Source: Agrocybe praecox (taxonomy: Eukaryota > Basidiomycota > Agaricomycetes > Agaricales > Agrocybaceae). Taken from it: 64,000 nucleotides of DNA. The position numbers and the translations under genes are program-made. Under the pieces are notes generated by a model. That model saw only the letters and a program-made list of their open reading frames with translations. It had not been told where the DNA came from and ran no database searches. Of the stretch, positions 34,849 through 48,561 are shown one piece after another; within the stretch, counting starts at the first letter, position 1; the number at the start of each line of letters is the position of its first letter. The DNA lies in the NCBI GenBank assembly GCA_964017145.1, contig OZ024840.1:558001-622000 (forward strand), given 5' to 3'.

Positions 34849-35148
34849 ATGAAAGAACATCAATCATGGCTTAGCGCAAATGCACCTAGATATCATGATC
34901 GAGTTCCTCCACTCGAGGATAACTTCAGGCCCGTTCCTCCACCACGAATGGTCGAAATGTTCCTCTCGAAAGCGCTTGTTCTCCACTCATGGGTCGTACG
35001 GCGTGGACTCCCGACTCCCGACGATGACCACGAATTATCCTTGGATGGCTCTGGAAGGTGGGGTGATGAGGAAGTTCTAGTCGATGTTTGCAAGAAGTTT
35101 ACAGAAAAAGCAGACCACGCGGGGGGGCGAATAACGCAGTCGGGTTAA
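34849..35148 (+). CDS. Hypothetical 99-residue frame downstream of FunK1-B (gene relic?)
   Basis: Open frame with ATG at 34849, encoding a proline- and acid-rich peptide (PPLEDNFRPVPPPRMVEMF, DDDHELSLDGSGRWGDEEV). The same sequence lies downstream of FunK1-A (about 26260-26475) and FunK1-C (about 60200-60430), where stops interrupt it. Being open in only one of three copies, it may be the tail of a lost gene rather than an active one. It is convergent with the kinase. No family recognised. Confidence 0.3.
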   Translation: MKEHQSWLSANAPRYHDRVPPLEDNFRPVPPPRMVEMFLSKALVLHSWVVRRGLPTPDDDHELSLDGSGRWGDEEVLVDVCKKFTEKADHAGGRITQSG

Positions 35149-38070
35149 TTAGCAATATGATAGGGATGAGGACAGCAGAATGGGACAACCATCACAGAGT
35201 TAAGGAATCTGAAGAGTGTTTTGATTTACGTAGTACAGAATTAACAAATGTATGAGCGATGTATAACAACATATATGTATTCTGGTGGAAGAAATTTTGG
35301 AACGGAATGGGAGACTAACTAATTTCATTGCTCTGTCTTACGACGTTTCGGCTCAGGGGTGGTCGGAGATGGAGCAACGTCTGAGGACGACCTCGGCCTT
35401 GCAACAGAAAGTTGGCGACGCCCACGCCCCGGAGATGGAGGGCCAGTGGTAGAGATGTTTGTAGCAGTAGGTGGCAGCAGAGAATCGTTTGAATGTCGAA
35501 GCTTTTCTTTGGCCCAGGGTTCCTCATCGTTATTTTGTCCGTACAGATCAAAGAAATTTTGAAAGATCTCATGTATGCCGACATAAGAGTATGGATCATG
35601 AAGCTTCTCCTCGTTGACCAATTGATACATGTAGTAGGTAAGGAGTAGATTCCGGATCTGATCCATATGTGTTGAAAAGACACGGAGTGATTCCTCTAAA
35701 ACTCGGTTTAGTGTGTCCTCGATTGGTTCAAGGAGCGCCTCACGGCGGGCAAAGCTCGCCACCATGCAGTTATCAAAAATTTGCTTTGCGTACTTCCGTG
35801 ATTCTGAGTTGTTTACACGGCCAGTAATCGTCCAGAAGAAGATCCACCAAACGGATTCCATGTCATGTGCAAAATTGTGGATGACACTTGGGCGCCGTGG
35901 TGCGCTTTTTCGAACTTCTGTTGGACCTTTCAGTTTCGGGACTTCTAATTCCCCAGGGGGAATCACTGCGAGGGATCTACGGTCAAGGATTTCAAATGCC
36001 ATAAAGTACGGGGTGCCCTATCATATAATTGAGTGTCAAACCAAATGTTGAATGAAAAAAACAAGTACCGTTTTAGGGTCTACACCGACCTTTCCACCTT
36101 CTCTCGGGAACTTTCGTGCATACTCCAAGTCGGAGAGCTTGGCTATCAAGCTACCATCGGGCTGCTGGTAAGCTAGGATATTGCCCGAGCTTACGTCGCG
36201 ATGTACCCATCCGGCACAAAACATTAACTGTAGAGCTTTAGAAAGAACAGTGAAATTAGTTTCGCATTGTACCAGAGTGAAAATAGAAGGAATAGCGTAC
36301 GAATAAGTGTTTGTCGTAGCACATGCACGACCTGACCCAACGTTGGAAGTTGGCCAACGGTGGCATGACATCTTTCCTTGAAGACGACTCGATACTGCTT
36401 CCTCGAAGCAAACTCCCGGTCATAAACTCGCTGACGTGATGCAGAACGGGGCTCCTTGGTGTTTCCAACAGTCAAACGCCGAGTATCAGTAGATCGGCTG
36501 GGTCGCGAAGGCGTGGGGGAAGTACTACGTTCAACCGTTTCCGAGAACAACCCAGGTTCAACTTTGAATTTTTCCTTGTTGTATGCCTTTGTAGTCTCCC
36601 CGACCTGGTCGACATCATGACCAAGAAAATAATCGGTGAATCCTCCGGATTCCACAAGCTTGTGATGCCTTTTGTATATGTCCTCGAGTTTAGATTTCTC
36701 GCCAGGACGCTTCTTCCAGAACTTTCGAACGTCGTCGAAAATTGCGCTTTGAATTTCCCCTTCAGTTTTGGCCGTATCTTCGAGCCAGACGTCCTTCACT
36801 ACACATTTGTCTTTCCCCTCAATAACTCGGGCGTCTTTTGCTTGCGAATCTACCTCCTCAGCCGACCAGATACGGGCCATACGGCCAGTGATATTGTTGG
36901 ATCGATACCCGGAAATCATATCCTCGGTGCGGAAGAATCGCCCTCCGATCTCATAGGTGTAAATATTGGCACCGTGTCGGGTAATAGTAGGATCATACCC
37001 TATTTCCTTCTCGGTCGCGAACATAAACGAGATCAGAACCTTGATCAACTTTTGCGGCTCCTAACAATTTCGGTCAGATGGAAATGTTTGCATCCGGGAA
37101 GGAGTCGCATACCTCAATATAATCAACTTTGTGGGTAACAAGCGTAAACGAACGGGATAGATACCACACCCCGAGATACTTCCCCTCAATGGTCAGCTGG
37201 GGAGAGACGAAGTTAACATGGGCTAACGGAAGTGACAGGGTATAAAGACATACCCCATATCCATACATTCGACGTATGTCATCGTTCATTATCTGCACAT
37301 TGGCAGAAAAGACGTTAATATTATTCTGGCACGACAATTAGTATTAATTCAGGTGCAAGAACATGAATGACACGCACATCTAGCTCGTTCGGCGGATTGC
37401 AATCCATTTTCCATTTGCAAGCCACCGCAATGTTTCTTGCGTGATGCTCAGTGCGGCCTTGTAAGTCATCCTTTGTTATACAGACTGGAACTATTGACCC
37501 ATCAATCTTGTTCGTCGACTTCGCAATGTCCGAGTGGATTGCTCGATCGCTAGTATCGATGTATCGGTAATTGAGCGTTCTCGACGCGAGTTGACACTCT
37601 TCGAGAGCGATTCCGAGAAGTTCGAGTCCCTTGAAGTTCTCTTTCTCTTTAATGGCATTGTCGGGGTTTTGAAGGCAATGCAAGGTAAGCCTGCCGTTCT
37701 CATCTTGGGTCATGATATCGTCATTTTTCAGTAGCTGCTGGGTACATGATTCCACGTCACCGGCGCTTGGACAGAAAGGAAGGTACAGCTCAAAGTCTCT
37801 AAGGAGCTCGTTGAAACTTCGGCATCAATTTCGAACACCATCTGGGGGCGCGCCTGGGTGATACGACTTTATTTTTGGTGCTTTTAAGTGTTTCTTTTTT
37901 AACATACATGCTTAGTGACGCGCAATGGGAGACGAGACCACCATAACTCACCGTGGGTAGGCTGCGAGACCATTAGCGACGCCGTTCAAACCAGTTCTGA
38001 TTCACGTGTTCGCGATTTCTCACGCTAACACATATTTCTAAATTCTCGCCCAAGGTCCTTGTTTTTTGTA
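34880..38070. repeat. Third copy of the FunK1 unit, direct orientation to the left arm
   Basis: This segment matches about 26.2-29.45 kb in the same orientation, and the right arm in inverted orientation. Homology stops near 38070, before the position of an IFI27-like gene, so this copy carries the kinase without its divergent partner. Confidence 0.75.
35325..37829 (-). pseudogene. FunK1-type kinase, copy B, damaged 5' end
   Basis: Most of the gene is collinear with copies A and C: HRDVSSGNIL catalytic loop, KLSDLEYA, GTPYFMAFEIL, and the TDTRRLTVGN segment that A lacks. At the 5' end the position of the start codon reads ATT instead of ATG (37827-37829). A base is missing about 30 bases further on (near 37797; GTCTCT where A has GTCTTCT on the plus strand), which shifts the frame. 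The next in-frame ATG (at about 37713) would remove some 40 residues of the N-terminal region. It is therefore a probable pseudogene or a shortened kinase. All later introns and the frame appear intact. The C-terminus differs from A (EPKRRKTEQ). No IFI27-like gene stands opposite it. Confidence 0.65.
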
Positions 38071-40464
38071 CGACCTCTACTTTTCAGGTCTCCATCGTTG
38101 GAACCTCTTCGTTGCACAAATTAACATGCGCAATTCTTGACTTTATCTTATTTCTGAATGTCCTGCGTAAGATACATTCATCGCCCTTCCTTTAAGTCTT
38201 AACCGATTTATTTATGTACTTCAATTAGGTGTTGCCTGTATCCTTGCTATATCCCAATACCACTAGACCTTGACTAGTCGAACGCAACCGACTACCATGG
38301 CGGGTCATATATCCTCGTACCTTGAGACAAGCACTGCGACAACTCTCAAGAAGTCCGAACATACACGATGCGCATATGTTGGGTTAGCTTCGTGCCTGTT
38401 TGAGATGTGTTCATTAAACATTTCAATACTAACAAAAAGACTAGCCAACAAAATTACTACCTCTATAGAGGAACTTCCAGACCGCGGCAACACTAATCCA
38501 CGGACTTGCCCTATGAGTCCCTGGAGTTTCTCCAGTAATGAGAAAATATAGAACGGCGCACAATAAAATCATCTCATAGCTCTGTGTGCTACTATGGCCC
38601 TATAAAATGTACAATGCGCTCCTGCTGGGATCTATGTGCGCGCGGCAGACCTTCGTTATTTTTGAATCATGACGCCCTCGCACTCTGGTAACATCATCAC
38701 GTGTGTCATTATTAGCATAATAACGTCACAAGTGTGGCGTTACAAAGCAGCTGGAATTCATGCAATGATAACGTTGGCTAGTTTACAGAGGATAGATGTG
38801 CACCAGAAAGCAGAAAACAGCTTCAGCATCTTCGGAATCTTGGAAATTTCTGATGTTGTTTTCATGACTACGCCAATTGATTCCGACATGTCAAGGTTAA
38901 GTAGTCGGACCTTGAATTTGACCCTGAAGTTGACTTTAGAGGGACTTCATGGACTGCATCCGATGAACGTTTGAGCCTTGGAAGACTGTGGCGTGTCCGA
39001 GCCTTGAGGTTTGTCATAGGTAGGAACTAATTAACCTTTGCCCACAGTGATGACAATCGTCGGCGGTTGGTCGGTCGGTCCATCCCTTGTGTTCTTTTCC
39101 CTGCCAGACTAGACCGCGCAAAAAAGGAAAAAGACAGAAAAGAAGCTGATGCGGAAACCATATTTCCTGCCTTTTTGTTGGCGTACCCTAATCCTGGACC
39201 CAAGTACCCCAAAGGGATACAAGACACGAGGCAGAAAAAACAAATAAACCAGGTTATTTGTTATCGTGAACGATCACCAAGGTCACGTACCCCAAGTCGC
39301 GTCGTCGGGTATATAAACCTTTCCTCGCCTCGTCCTTTTTTCTCTTCTCAACCACCACCATGTAAGCTCGTTTGATTGCCCCCTCACCTTGTAAAATACG
39401 GTTGACTGATATCACTTCTAGGATATTTCGGTGCGAGGTTCTCTTGGGCTGTATCGATTTCAACATCGGCGGTTCAAAAGGTCGATTGGCAGGGGCGTGT
39501 CGTCGACGTGCCTGTATACCGTTTACACATTATCTTCGGAGACGGTGAACTCGCTTGCAAAGAACCTGCTTTCAACAGTGGGCTGGCCGACTTGGACAAT
39601 GAGGGAGGCGGTAAGTCCTCATAACACTTCCGGAAGTGGATGTCGTTCTGATATGGCTTCCACAGTCCGCAGTCCCCACGTTGCGCACAGCGCTTTGGGA
39701 AGGCAATGGGAATGCTGTTTATTATCCGCTGCTCTCGCCATTCATCCACAGCCATTGGGACGTCGTGTTGAGCTGCCGCCCTTGGTGTAATACGCCCCTG
39801 CCTTGGGACCGCCTATAGCTAACCAACGCGCCCAGTCGTCTAGTGGGAATACGAAATAGCGAGAAAGATTCACAGGTCCTCATCTGCATGACGTTGATCA
39901 TAGCCATTGGGACATACGATCGTACCCAGTCCCTTATTGGGTGGTCGACACGCCCAGTCGTCTACTGTCAACGTCTTGATCGACTATCGCGTCGCAGGCT
40001 ACGTTCCCCACGTTTCTTTCTCATTTTCCGGACTCAAACTTGCAGATTTCCAGTTTATCATCATCGGAGCTGATGCTCCATGAGATAATAAGCATATTGA
40101 GACAATTGTTCTAGCTCATGTTCACAGATAGCCGTTCGCAATTCAAGTTGTTTTTGTCATTGGCACGATTGAAGCTGAGTATTTCATTTATTATCGCAGT
40201 GATTGGACTCAAAACTTGCGGTTGACCAGATTATCATCATCGGAGCTGATGCTCCATGAGATATAACCTGAGTCGAAACCTGAGAGTATCTAAGCAATTG
40301 TGTGACATTCAAGTCCCCTCAAGACGATTCTGAGTGATGAGTGATTTTCGTAAATAGTTCCAACTTCCGAGTGATATGCCATCCTTAGATTAGGCAGATA
40401 GATTACTGGGCTGACGGTTCTTTCGATAGGTTGTTGCAGGACGCGTTCGCGATATCAAGATCCC
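38071..40464. other. Intergenic, one possible unplaced coding exon
   Basis: At 39422-39611 one plus-strand frame looks coding (FGARFSWAVSIST, VDVPVYRLHIIFGDGELA) and ends in a GTAAGT donor at 39612, but no start codon in frame could be fixed; the ATG at 39360 overlaps a donor-like GTAAGC. The following 200 bases hold no clear continuation. The rest (38071-39360, 39830-40464) shows no gene. Confidence 0.3.
40055..40262 (+). repeat. Short direct repeat of about 32 bases
   Basis: The sequence beginning TTATCATCATCGGAGC and ending CTCCATGAGAT occurs at about 40055-40087 and again at 40231-40262. The flanking bases are also similar. No function is inferred. Confidence 0.7.
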
Positions 40465-40540
40465 TACGAAAGTCCACGGATAATGATACAAAGGTAAGTA
40501 TGATACAATTAGGAGTGGTTATTTTCCACTAATCCGTTAT

Positions 40541-42289
40541 TTAGATGCCTTCACCGATGAGGCGCTGCGGGTTTTCGACATACCCTCTCCAGCACTCGAC
40601 AAACGCGGCCAACTCCGCACCTTCGACGACACGGTGATCTCCACTCCAGCTCACACCAAGTTTCAAGCGACGTTCACCCTTGCCGTCACCGCGATCGACA
40701 TCCCATACCCATTTCGCGCGTCCAATAGCGACGATCGCAACACCACCGCCTGGCACCAACACAGGAGAAGCAAAATCACCAGCACCTATGGCACCGACAT
40801 TGGATATAGTGAGTGTTCCTCCGCGTTTAGGCATTTCTTTTGGTGTTAACGCGCATGGTACTTGACGACCTAGATGCGACAAGTGCTTGAGTTGGGCCGC
40901 TAGGGAATAGATGGATTGGGCATTCGCGCTTTGTAATGTTGGAGTATAAAGCCCTGTAGGGGTAGAAAGCGCAATATTGATATCGGCATTGGGACGGACT
41001 GTTAAAGTTGGCTTGGATGAATCATGAGTGCTTGAAGCAGGAGTGATTGAGCTTCGGAAAATTGGCCATTCGACCATGGCCTTTGAGAGCGTCTTGACAA
41101 GGATTGGGAGATATGTTAGCTTGGTATATAGATGTGAGTCTGGGTATGGGCCAGCTGTTGGTGCAGGGTATACCGAAGATGGATTGATAGATTGCGGAGA
41201 GAGTGTCCTTGACGACCCAGGTAGATAATGTGTGGGTATATGCGCATTCAAAGCGGGTAAAATGTCGTGCAGAGCTGTAATATCGAGGGTTGTTGAGTAA
41301 CTATAGGATGATTGTAGTCAGAATATAAACGTGATAGAGAACAATATAAACGCGTCGTACCCAAAGTGAGGTATTTCCAAGCTCTATTAGAAGAGAACAA
41401 GTCAGGCTGAGGGGAGAACGTCCAAGGATCTATGACATACCTTGACCATCGCCTTCCACATGCCGTACCGTGTCCGTCCCAGTTCTACGACAACATCTTC
41501 ATTCTGTTGAGTATGTGATGAGAGTTTAGTCTGCTCTGGTACGCGGCTGGCACCAGATATCGCAGTTTCGACATCCCGTTTCTCGATCCGACCGTCTTTA
41601 CCGCTCCCAGGAACCAAAAGGGTGAGATCGACGCCATTCTGGCGCGCGAAATGGCGCACCGAAGGCGCAGCGTACACTTTATCCATTCCAACGACGGATG
41701 TTCCCTTTGATGCATTTTGTGGATCAAGGGGATGTAACCGACGCGTCGCAGCAGGTCCGTCCGAGGTGGGCAGGGGTGGAGGCAATGTTTCCATTGCAGA
41801 TGCTTGGCTTTCTGCTGAAAGTGACGACGACGACGAGTTATCGTTTGAAGTAGACTGGACATCACTTTCATGTTGTTCTTCCTCTACCTCGATAAGGCAG
41901 AGTCCAGCTCCGACTTTCGCGATTTCGCCTTCTTTGACCAAGAGTTCCTTGACCACTCCGTCGAATGGACTCGTGATCTCTACGCTGGCTTTATCGCTTT
42001 GGACTTCGCACAGAGGATCAAAGGACGCAACCTCATCTCGAGGTTTAATATTCCTACAGAAAAAAAAAGGGATGCTCGAGGTCAGCACAACCTAGCAAAA
42101 GCTCCGGCCGGAACATACTACGCACCACTTGATAACCTCGCACTCTGTGATTCCCTCTCCAATGTCAGCGAGGTTGAATTTCTTAATTACCTTTCTGGAT
42201 GCCCATGCGTTTGCGGTGCTGTGGAAGTAAAAGGAAGAGATGGCCTGTGGACGCCCCAGTAGTCGTCGAAGAGGGCGGACGAGGAGCAT
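40541..42289 (-). CDS. DBT: Branched-chain 2-oxoacid dehydrogenase E2 (lipoamide acyltransferase)
   Basis: Four exons on the minus strand: 42126-42289, 41441-42053, 41361-41383, 40541-41299/41300; 1560 bases, 519 residues. An Arg-rich leader (MLLVRPLRRLLGR) indicates mitochondrial import. The lipoyl domain has the lipoylation Lys76 in QSDKAS. A Ser-rich linker leads to the E3/E1-binding domain (about 183-218; PSVRHFARQNGVDL) and the catalytic acyltransferase domain to the end. The active-site segment reads DHRVVEG (His489, Glu493), whereas most family members have Asp at the last acidic position. The enzyme transfers branched acyl groups to CoA in valine, leucine and isoleucine breakdown. It is divergent from the short-chain dehydrogenase, with 113 bases between starts. 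A truncated, inverted copy lies at 62793-63920. Confidence 0.9.
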
Positions 42290-42402
42290 GACGGTACGGA
42301 GCAAGAGCTAGTGTGTAATGTATAAACCCCAAGATATATATCTATTTTTGGATCTTCCAATTGACTAGTAACCGAAAGCTTTATTTATTGACATCTTTCT
42401 CC
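42290..42402. promoter_or_regulatory. 113-base shared promoter between E2 and short-chain dehydrogenase
   Basis: The two start codons are only 113 bases apart in divergent orientation. TATATATC at about 42334 is AT-rich and may serve as a core element. No other motif is recognised. Confidence 0.4.
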
Positions 42403-43482
42403 ATGACACTCACAACGCTTTCACCTTCTCAAAAGACTGCGGCTTTGGCTATCCTGCCAATTCTTCTAGCGCTTTACAAGGTCTCGAGCAGACCTAAACG
42501 ACCAACAAAGGTCCCAAAATCCAGCGAACGTGTTCTCATTCTGGGAGCTTCAAGTGGCGTCGGACGGGCGATAGCAAGGAAGTACGCTGCTCGCGGTGCG
42601 CATGTGTGCATAGTCGGTCGCCGGCAGGCTTTGCTTGATGAAGTTGAAAGGGAGTGCAAGGATGTTCAGCCAACGACAGAGTCCCGCATCCTCTCTATAC
42701 CTGCGGATTTCACGAGCACTGATGGTATGGTTGAGGTCAGAAGTCGAATAGAAGAAGGTGCGTATTGAGTCTCGGGAGTATCGTATGAGAAAAATCTGAT
42801 ATGTTCGCTTAGAATGGGGAGGCCTTGACACTCTTGTCGTTGCTGCTGGCGTTTCTGCTCTACAGCCTCTCTTGGCCGTAGCAGGCGTGGAGGCCGAACG
42901 CGGTGTTGCCCTAAAAGAAACATCTAAAGAAGGTATTCAAAAGACAGCCGAGATAGCAGGTGCTGCAATCCAAGGAAATTATATCGGCCCATTAATTGCT
43001 GCTGTCACTTTTGTACGCCGTGTTTCTTGGTTTTTAATGCCAATTTATTCACGAAACTCTTCGCACAGATACCCATGCTTTCCAATACTTCCAAATCACC
43101 CTCCATTATCCTCATCAATTCCCTCGCCTCGGTCATACCAGCCCCAACGAGAACGCTATACGCATCCACGAAGGCTTCGTCTCTTGTTCTCTACCAAGCA
43201 CTCGCCATTGAACATCCAAATATCAATTTCACGTTCTTCATGCCCTCCACAATCGAAGGCGACTTCCGTGCATCTGCAGTGGACAGTGGGCCCGTCAGGG
43301 AAATGGACCCGAACAAACATGGGCTGAAAAGGGAAGATGTTGCGCAGAGATGCCTCGACGCTGTTGACAGGCAGGAGAAAGCCGTGTTCATGCCCGTGCT
43401 GATGAAGTATGCTCACTTGTTGTATTGGATATGGCCCTCGTTTGTAGAGGGTAAAGCAAAGAAGAAGTATAACTTTATTTGA
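42403..43482 (+). CDS. Short-chain dehydrogenase/reductase, membrane-anchored type
   Basis: Three exons: 42403-42757, 42813-43012, 43069-43482; 969 bases, 322 residues. An N-terminal hydrophobic helix (AALAILPILLALY, about 13-25) precedes a Rossmann fold with the cofactor motif GASSGVG (48-54), and VVAAGVSA at the usual NNAG place. The catalytic triad is Ser203, Tyr216 and Lys220 (NSLAS, YASTK) with typical 13-residue spacing. The basic residues after the first strand (GRR) suggest NADP(H). The C-terminal region contains a second hydrophobic stretch (YAHLLYWIWPSFV). The fold and anchor resemble the 11-beta-HSD/DHRS7 or 3-ketosphinganine reductase branches; the substrate cannot be fixed from sequence. 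It shares a short promoter with the E2 gene. Confidence 0.85.
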
Positions 43483-43740
43483 GATAAGATAATAGATTAG
43501 ATCTTCTGACTCATTTACAAATTTGTCGCGTCACAATTTCGGAATTTCTTCATTCTTACTACCAACTTTCTCTAATCCTACCGGCATCTCAAACCAGAAA
43601 ACTCTCCAGGGTCCTCAAGGAGTCATCGGGGACAGGTACTAAAACATCGGACGGGCTTGGGCTTGGGCATCACACGGGACCACAGCTAAATTTCCGCCCT
43701 CAAATACCCTGAAAAGATTTGTGAACTGGGCAACGAAAAA

Positions 43741-45153
<1,413 letters not shown>

Positions 45154-45950
45154 TCGTTAAGAGATAAATGATTTTCACGGCTTGAGTGGATATAATTATT
45201 CAACTAATTGTATTTAAATAACTAGATGATATCAAAACGCTGTATGGTTTTTATGGGCACGCCACTCTTTTTTTTTTTTTTTTGTAAATTACTGAACCTA
45301 TGAATAGAACCTGGTTATTAATACTGCGAAAGAATGACTTCATACTTCATCCTTCTCTTCTTCTAGTGCAACCCTGAGCCATCTAATCTCCCACATGATT
45401 CTCATGACTGGTTCCGAAACAACCCGCTACGTCTTCTCATCGCCTATATCATTGAGAAATTGTGCAGACAACGTTCGTTATCCCGACAGATTATAGTCAT
45501 ATAAGCGCTCATGGAAGTTCTGATCTTCAAATGAAGGTTTGCTCCGGAGTCTGGACCTTCTAGGTAGCGCTTTATCTCGGAGAAAATGTACCTATTGAAT
45601 ATATGTTGAGTAAATTTCAGATGCAGTACCTTTACTAGATCCTGGTTTTGCCTCTTAAGTCTAAAGTAAATTGAATTGACATATCCCCTTCCTTGCCTGA
45701 GCAGGGGATATTCTACATAGCCTCTCACTGAAGCTTTTCTATGTCTAGGCATTCATATGTCAGCTGGTACAAATATGAATCGGAGATATTGCCTGAGGAC
45801 GAGTCTATCTATATTTGAATTGACGTGCACTTGCAAGTACATGGACCTTAGCATCATGCCTCGAGGCTGTGGTTTATCAAGCTGGTTACCAAGTCGATCC
45901 CCCGGATCCCACTTTTTGCTCCCTACGCTACACCTTCACATTCATAACTT
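45154..45950. other. Intergenic, nothing recognised
   Basis: Contains a 17-base poly-T run at about 45267-45283 and short frames on both strands without features. Confidence 0.45.
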
Positions 45951-46784
45951 ATGAACGTCTTCAAAGGGCTTGACTCTGTTTCGAGCTCGGACGTCTCCAG
46001 CATCCGCGTCGTCGATAAGAGGAAACCAAAGAAGTATGCAGTTGCACTCCTCGACCAGCTAGCCAATGTTGGTATTAACAGGGTCGAAGCTAAATTGGGC
46101 CTCAATGACTGCGCGCGAATCGTTTTGAATATCAGCAAGACTGCCGAGGTGCGTTGTGTGCACTTTTTAAAAACTATCGCTCAAGTACATCTTCTTTAAG
46201 CGAGCCAAGAGTCATCGGAAAGAATGTTTGAATATCGCGGAGCAGGCGTTCCAGATGATAAACGCCGTAGACGGAGGCTTGACGGGTCGTGCGATTGACG
46301 TCAACCAACTGCTTCGCGACCACGTAACACGGTTAAAAGTGTAAGTTTCCCCTCAGGGTCCGTCGATCTTGCCTAAACAACTATAATGTGTAGCGACCTG
46401 GAAGAAATAGAAACGATTATCAAGAGCTTCACATCCTGGTGGTCTGTCTTTCGTAACCTGAGCGTTCAACGCGGGTTGGAGAGGTGTCAGGATTTACTCG
46501 AGTACGACATGGAAGTCTTCTTGCTTGTCTTGAAGACCTCTCTATCCAACGATTGGCGAAATTCCAAGCGTCGTCGGGTCTCCCCGAAATCGCATCCGAA
46601 AGTTGCCAAAGGTCCTCAATCCGCGTGGAGACCGCATACGAAGGCTCCTTTGAAAGTTCTCTCGAACTCGAAAGCTCCTCCCGCTGTACAACCCCAGCTC
46701 ACTCGCAAGACCAAGATCACCAAGGCTACTGGTTCCACGACTACGCGTCCCAGGATGTGGGGCCACAGCCCGGTGAATATTTAG
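45951..46784 (+). CDS. Four-helix-bundle-like adaptor domain protein (MLKL/HeLo N-terminal-like)
   Basis: Three exons: 45951-46148, 46201-46340, 46394-46784; 729 bases, 242 residues. Residues about 20-190 are helical and resemble the N-terminal bundle found in front of kinase, NACHT or TPR domains in many basidiomycete proteins, related to the MLKL/HeLo type: ECLNIAEQAFQMINAVDGG, VDLEEIETIIKSF, SWWSVFRNLSVQRGLERCQ. The last 60 residues are strongly basic (RNSKRRRVSPKSHPKVAK) and unlike the family. An overlapping frame at 46484-46804 is also open over the same stretch and acidic, so a frameshift near 46500 may have replaced the original C-terminus. No effector domain follows. It might act in signalling or regulated cell death, but this is inference from fold resemblance only. 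Confidence 0.5.
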
Positions 46785-47207
46785 AGAATTCGAACAAATC
46801 CTGAGGCAGAGCGAGCATGAAGGAACGAATCTGATACAGATGCACCCAAATCACCAACTCCCATCGCATCTATGATCCGATAAAGATACTCATCGAAAGG
46901 ATAGATGATCAAGGGAGTTCAGCTGGCATCGTCCAACAGTGCACTGAGCCCGACTCGCTCCGAGCATCTGCGTTCTATCAGGTGGAATGTTCTGTCGATT
47001 GATCACCCGGAAAGGACCCTGCCATGATCGAGCGGAAAAACGGCAGCAGAGCACCATTGAGATAACTTCCAGCATCTAGGTATGATGATTCTAAGAGGAC
47101 TCTAGATTAGTGGCCTTCGTTGAATTGAGTCCAGCAACACCCACACGTAGTATAATAATATGACTGCATGAAAAAAACCCTGATCAATGATGTGGGAGTA
47201 TGACGTG
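46785..47207. other. Spacer ending in the target site of the foldback element
   Basis: No gene seen. The last seven bases (47201-47207, TGACGTG) form the left copy of the target-site duplication. Confidence 0.5.
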
Positions 47208-47262
47208 TATGAGTGCCGGATCGTACAAAAATCAAATGTAGATTTATAACCAACTTTGGTGT

Positions 47263-47420
47263 ATTATCCACCAAGTCGGTCACATTATCCACCAACTCGG
47301 GTCGATTATCTACCAACAAGTTCCATTATCCACCACAATTTGGCATTATCCACCAACTTTTTGTATTATCCACCAAGTGTTGTCCATTATCCACCAACTC
47401 AACATTTATTATCCACCAAG
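47263..47420 (+). repeat. Subterminal array of eight ATTATCCACCAA units (left arm)
   Basis: Eight copies of ATTATCCACCAA with one or two changes are spaced 20-22 bases apart, two helical turns. The arrangement on one DNA face suggests binding sites for the mobilising transposase. This is inference from spacing only. Confidence 0.75.
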
Positions 47421-48561
47421 TCCGGTGATTTAAATTTTCGTCATGCCGTCCCTGCCGGGGTCATTCGATGGCCGTTATGATCCCCAAATCAGCCGTTCGG
47501 CACTTGTTACATGTACACGGCACTAATGCCTGGTGTGCGGCATAAACTTAAGTAAGTCATGCATACATTAAACGGGTGTATTATTGGTAAGCAGACCATT
47601 ATACCTTTGTATTTCTGAGCTTGTATTTAGTATATACCCTCAGTTACGTACTGAATGTATTTTATGTGAACGTACAAGGCTTATATCCACTAGTTATATA
47701 TCAATACAAAATGGGAGACACTGAATGCGCATCGGATCACTTATTCTGTGCGCTGACGAACCGTGGGAACGCGATATACGCCCAACGCGCGCATCAGCCG
47801 CTTTGTTGCTGTATCTACTCATAGCGCCTCCCGAATAAACCACTATTACTCAATACTCTGTATATATGTATATTATTATACAATAATAGTATTCTGGAGG
47901 AAAAAACCGACGCCAGGTCCTCTTGAGACCTGGAAATTCATTCAACCGTTCTCTGCTGCCATTCCCACGGTTCGTCAGCTCTCAGGAGGACCTGGCGTCG
48001 GTTTTTTTTGGCGGAATACCCTTATTGCAAAGTAATCTACATATCTACAGATTCTCAAATAATAATGGTTCATTGGAGAAGCGCTACGAGTAGATTCAGC
48101 AACAGGCGACTGATGTGAGCGTTGGGCGCATACCGCGTTCCCACGGTTTATCAGTGCGCAGAATAAGTGATCCGGCGCGCATTCAGTGTCTCCATTATAT
48201 TCGTATGTAACTAGTATGTACGTACGAGCCTTATACGTGTACATCAAATACATTCCGTACATACTTGAGGGTACATAGTACATATACGCTCAGATTGCTC
48301 TTAGAAATAAGAAGTACAATGGGCGGCTTACTAATAATCGGCAAAGGAATGCCGCTGCGTATCAAATAAAAAATCATAAATCAAAAATCAAAAATGTTTT
48401 GATCAGAGCTTGCGGATCTTTTCAATGCCCGCCCATCGCTATATTCAATGCCATGTATCACTTATTGATGCGTGTTAGGTGCCGAACGGCTGATTTGGGG
48501 ATCATAACGGCCATCGAATGACCCCGGCAGGGACGGCATGACGAAAATTTAAATCACCGGA

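Noticed and set aside
41622..42262. Plus-strand frames of 130-157 codons
   Set aside because: Antisense to the E2 gene exon 2, whose translation is unmistakable.
47621..48283. Open frames inside the foldback element as a transposase
   Set aside because: They are short, mirror each other across the palindrome and lack any transposase motif.
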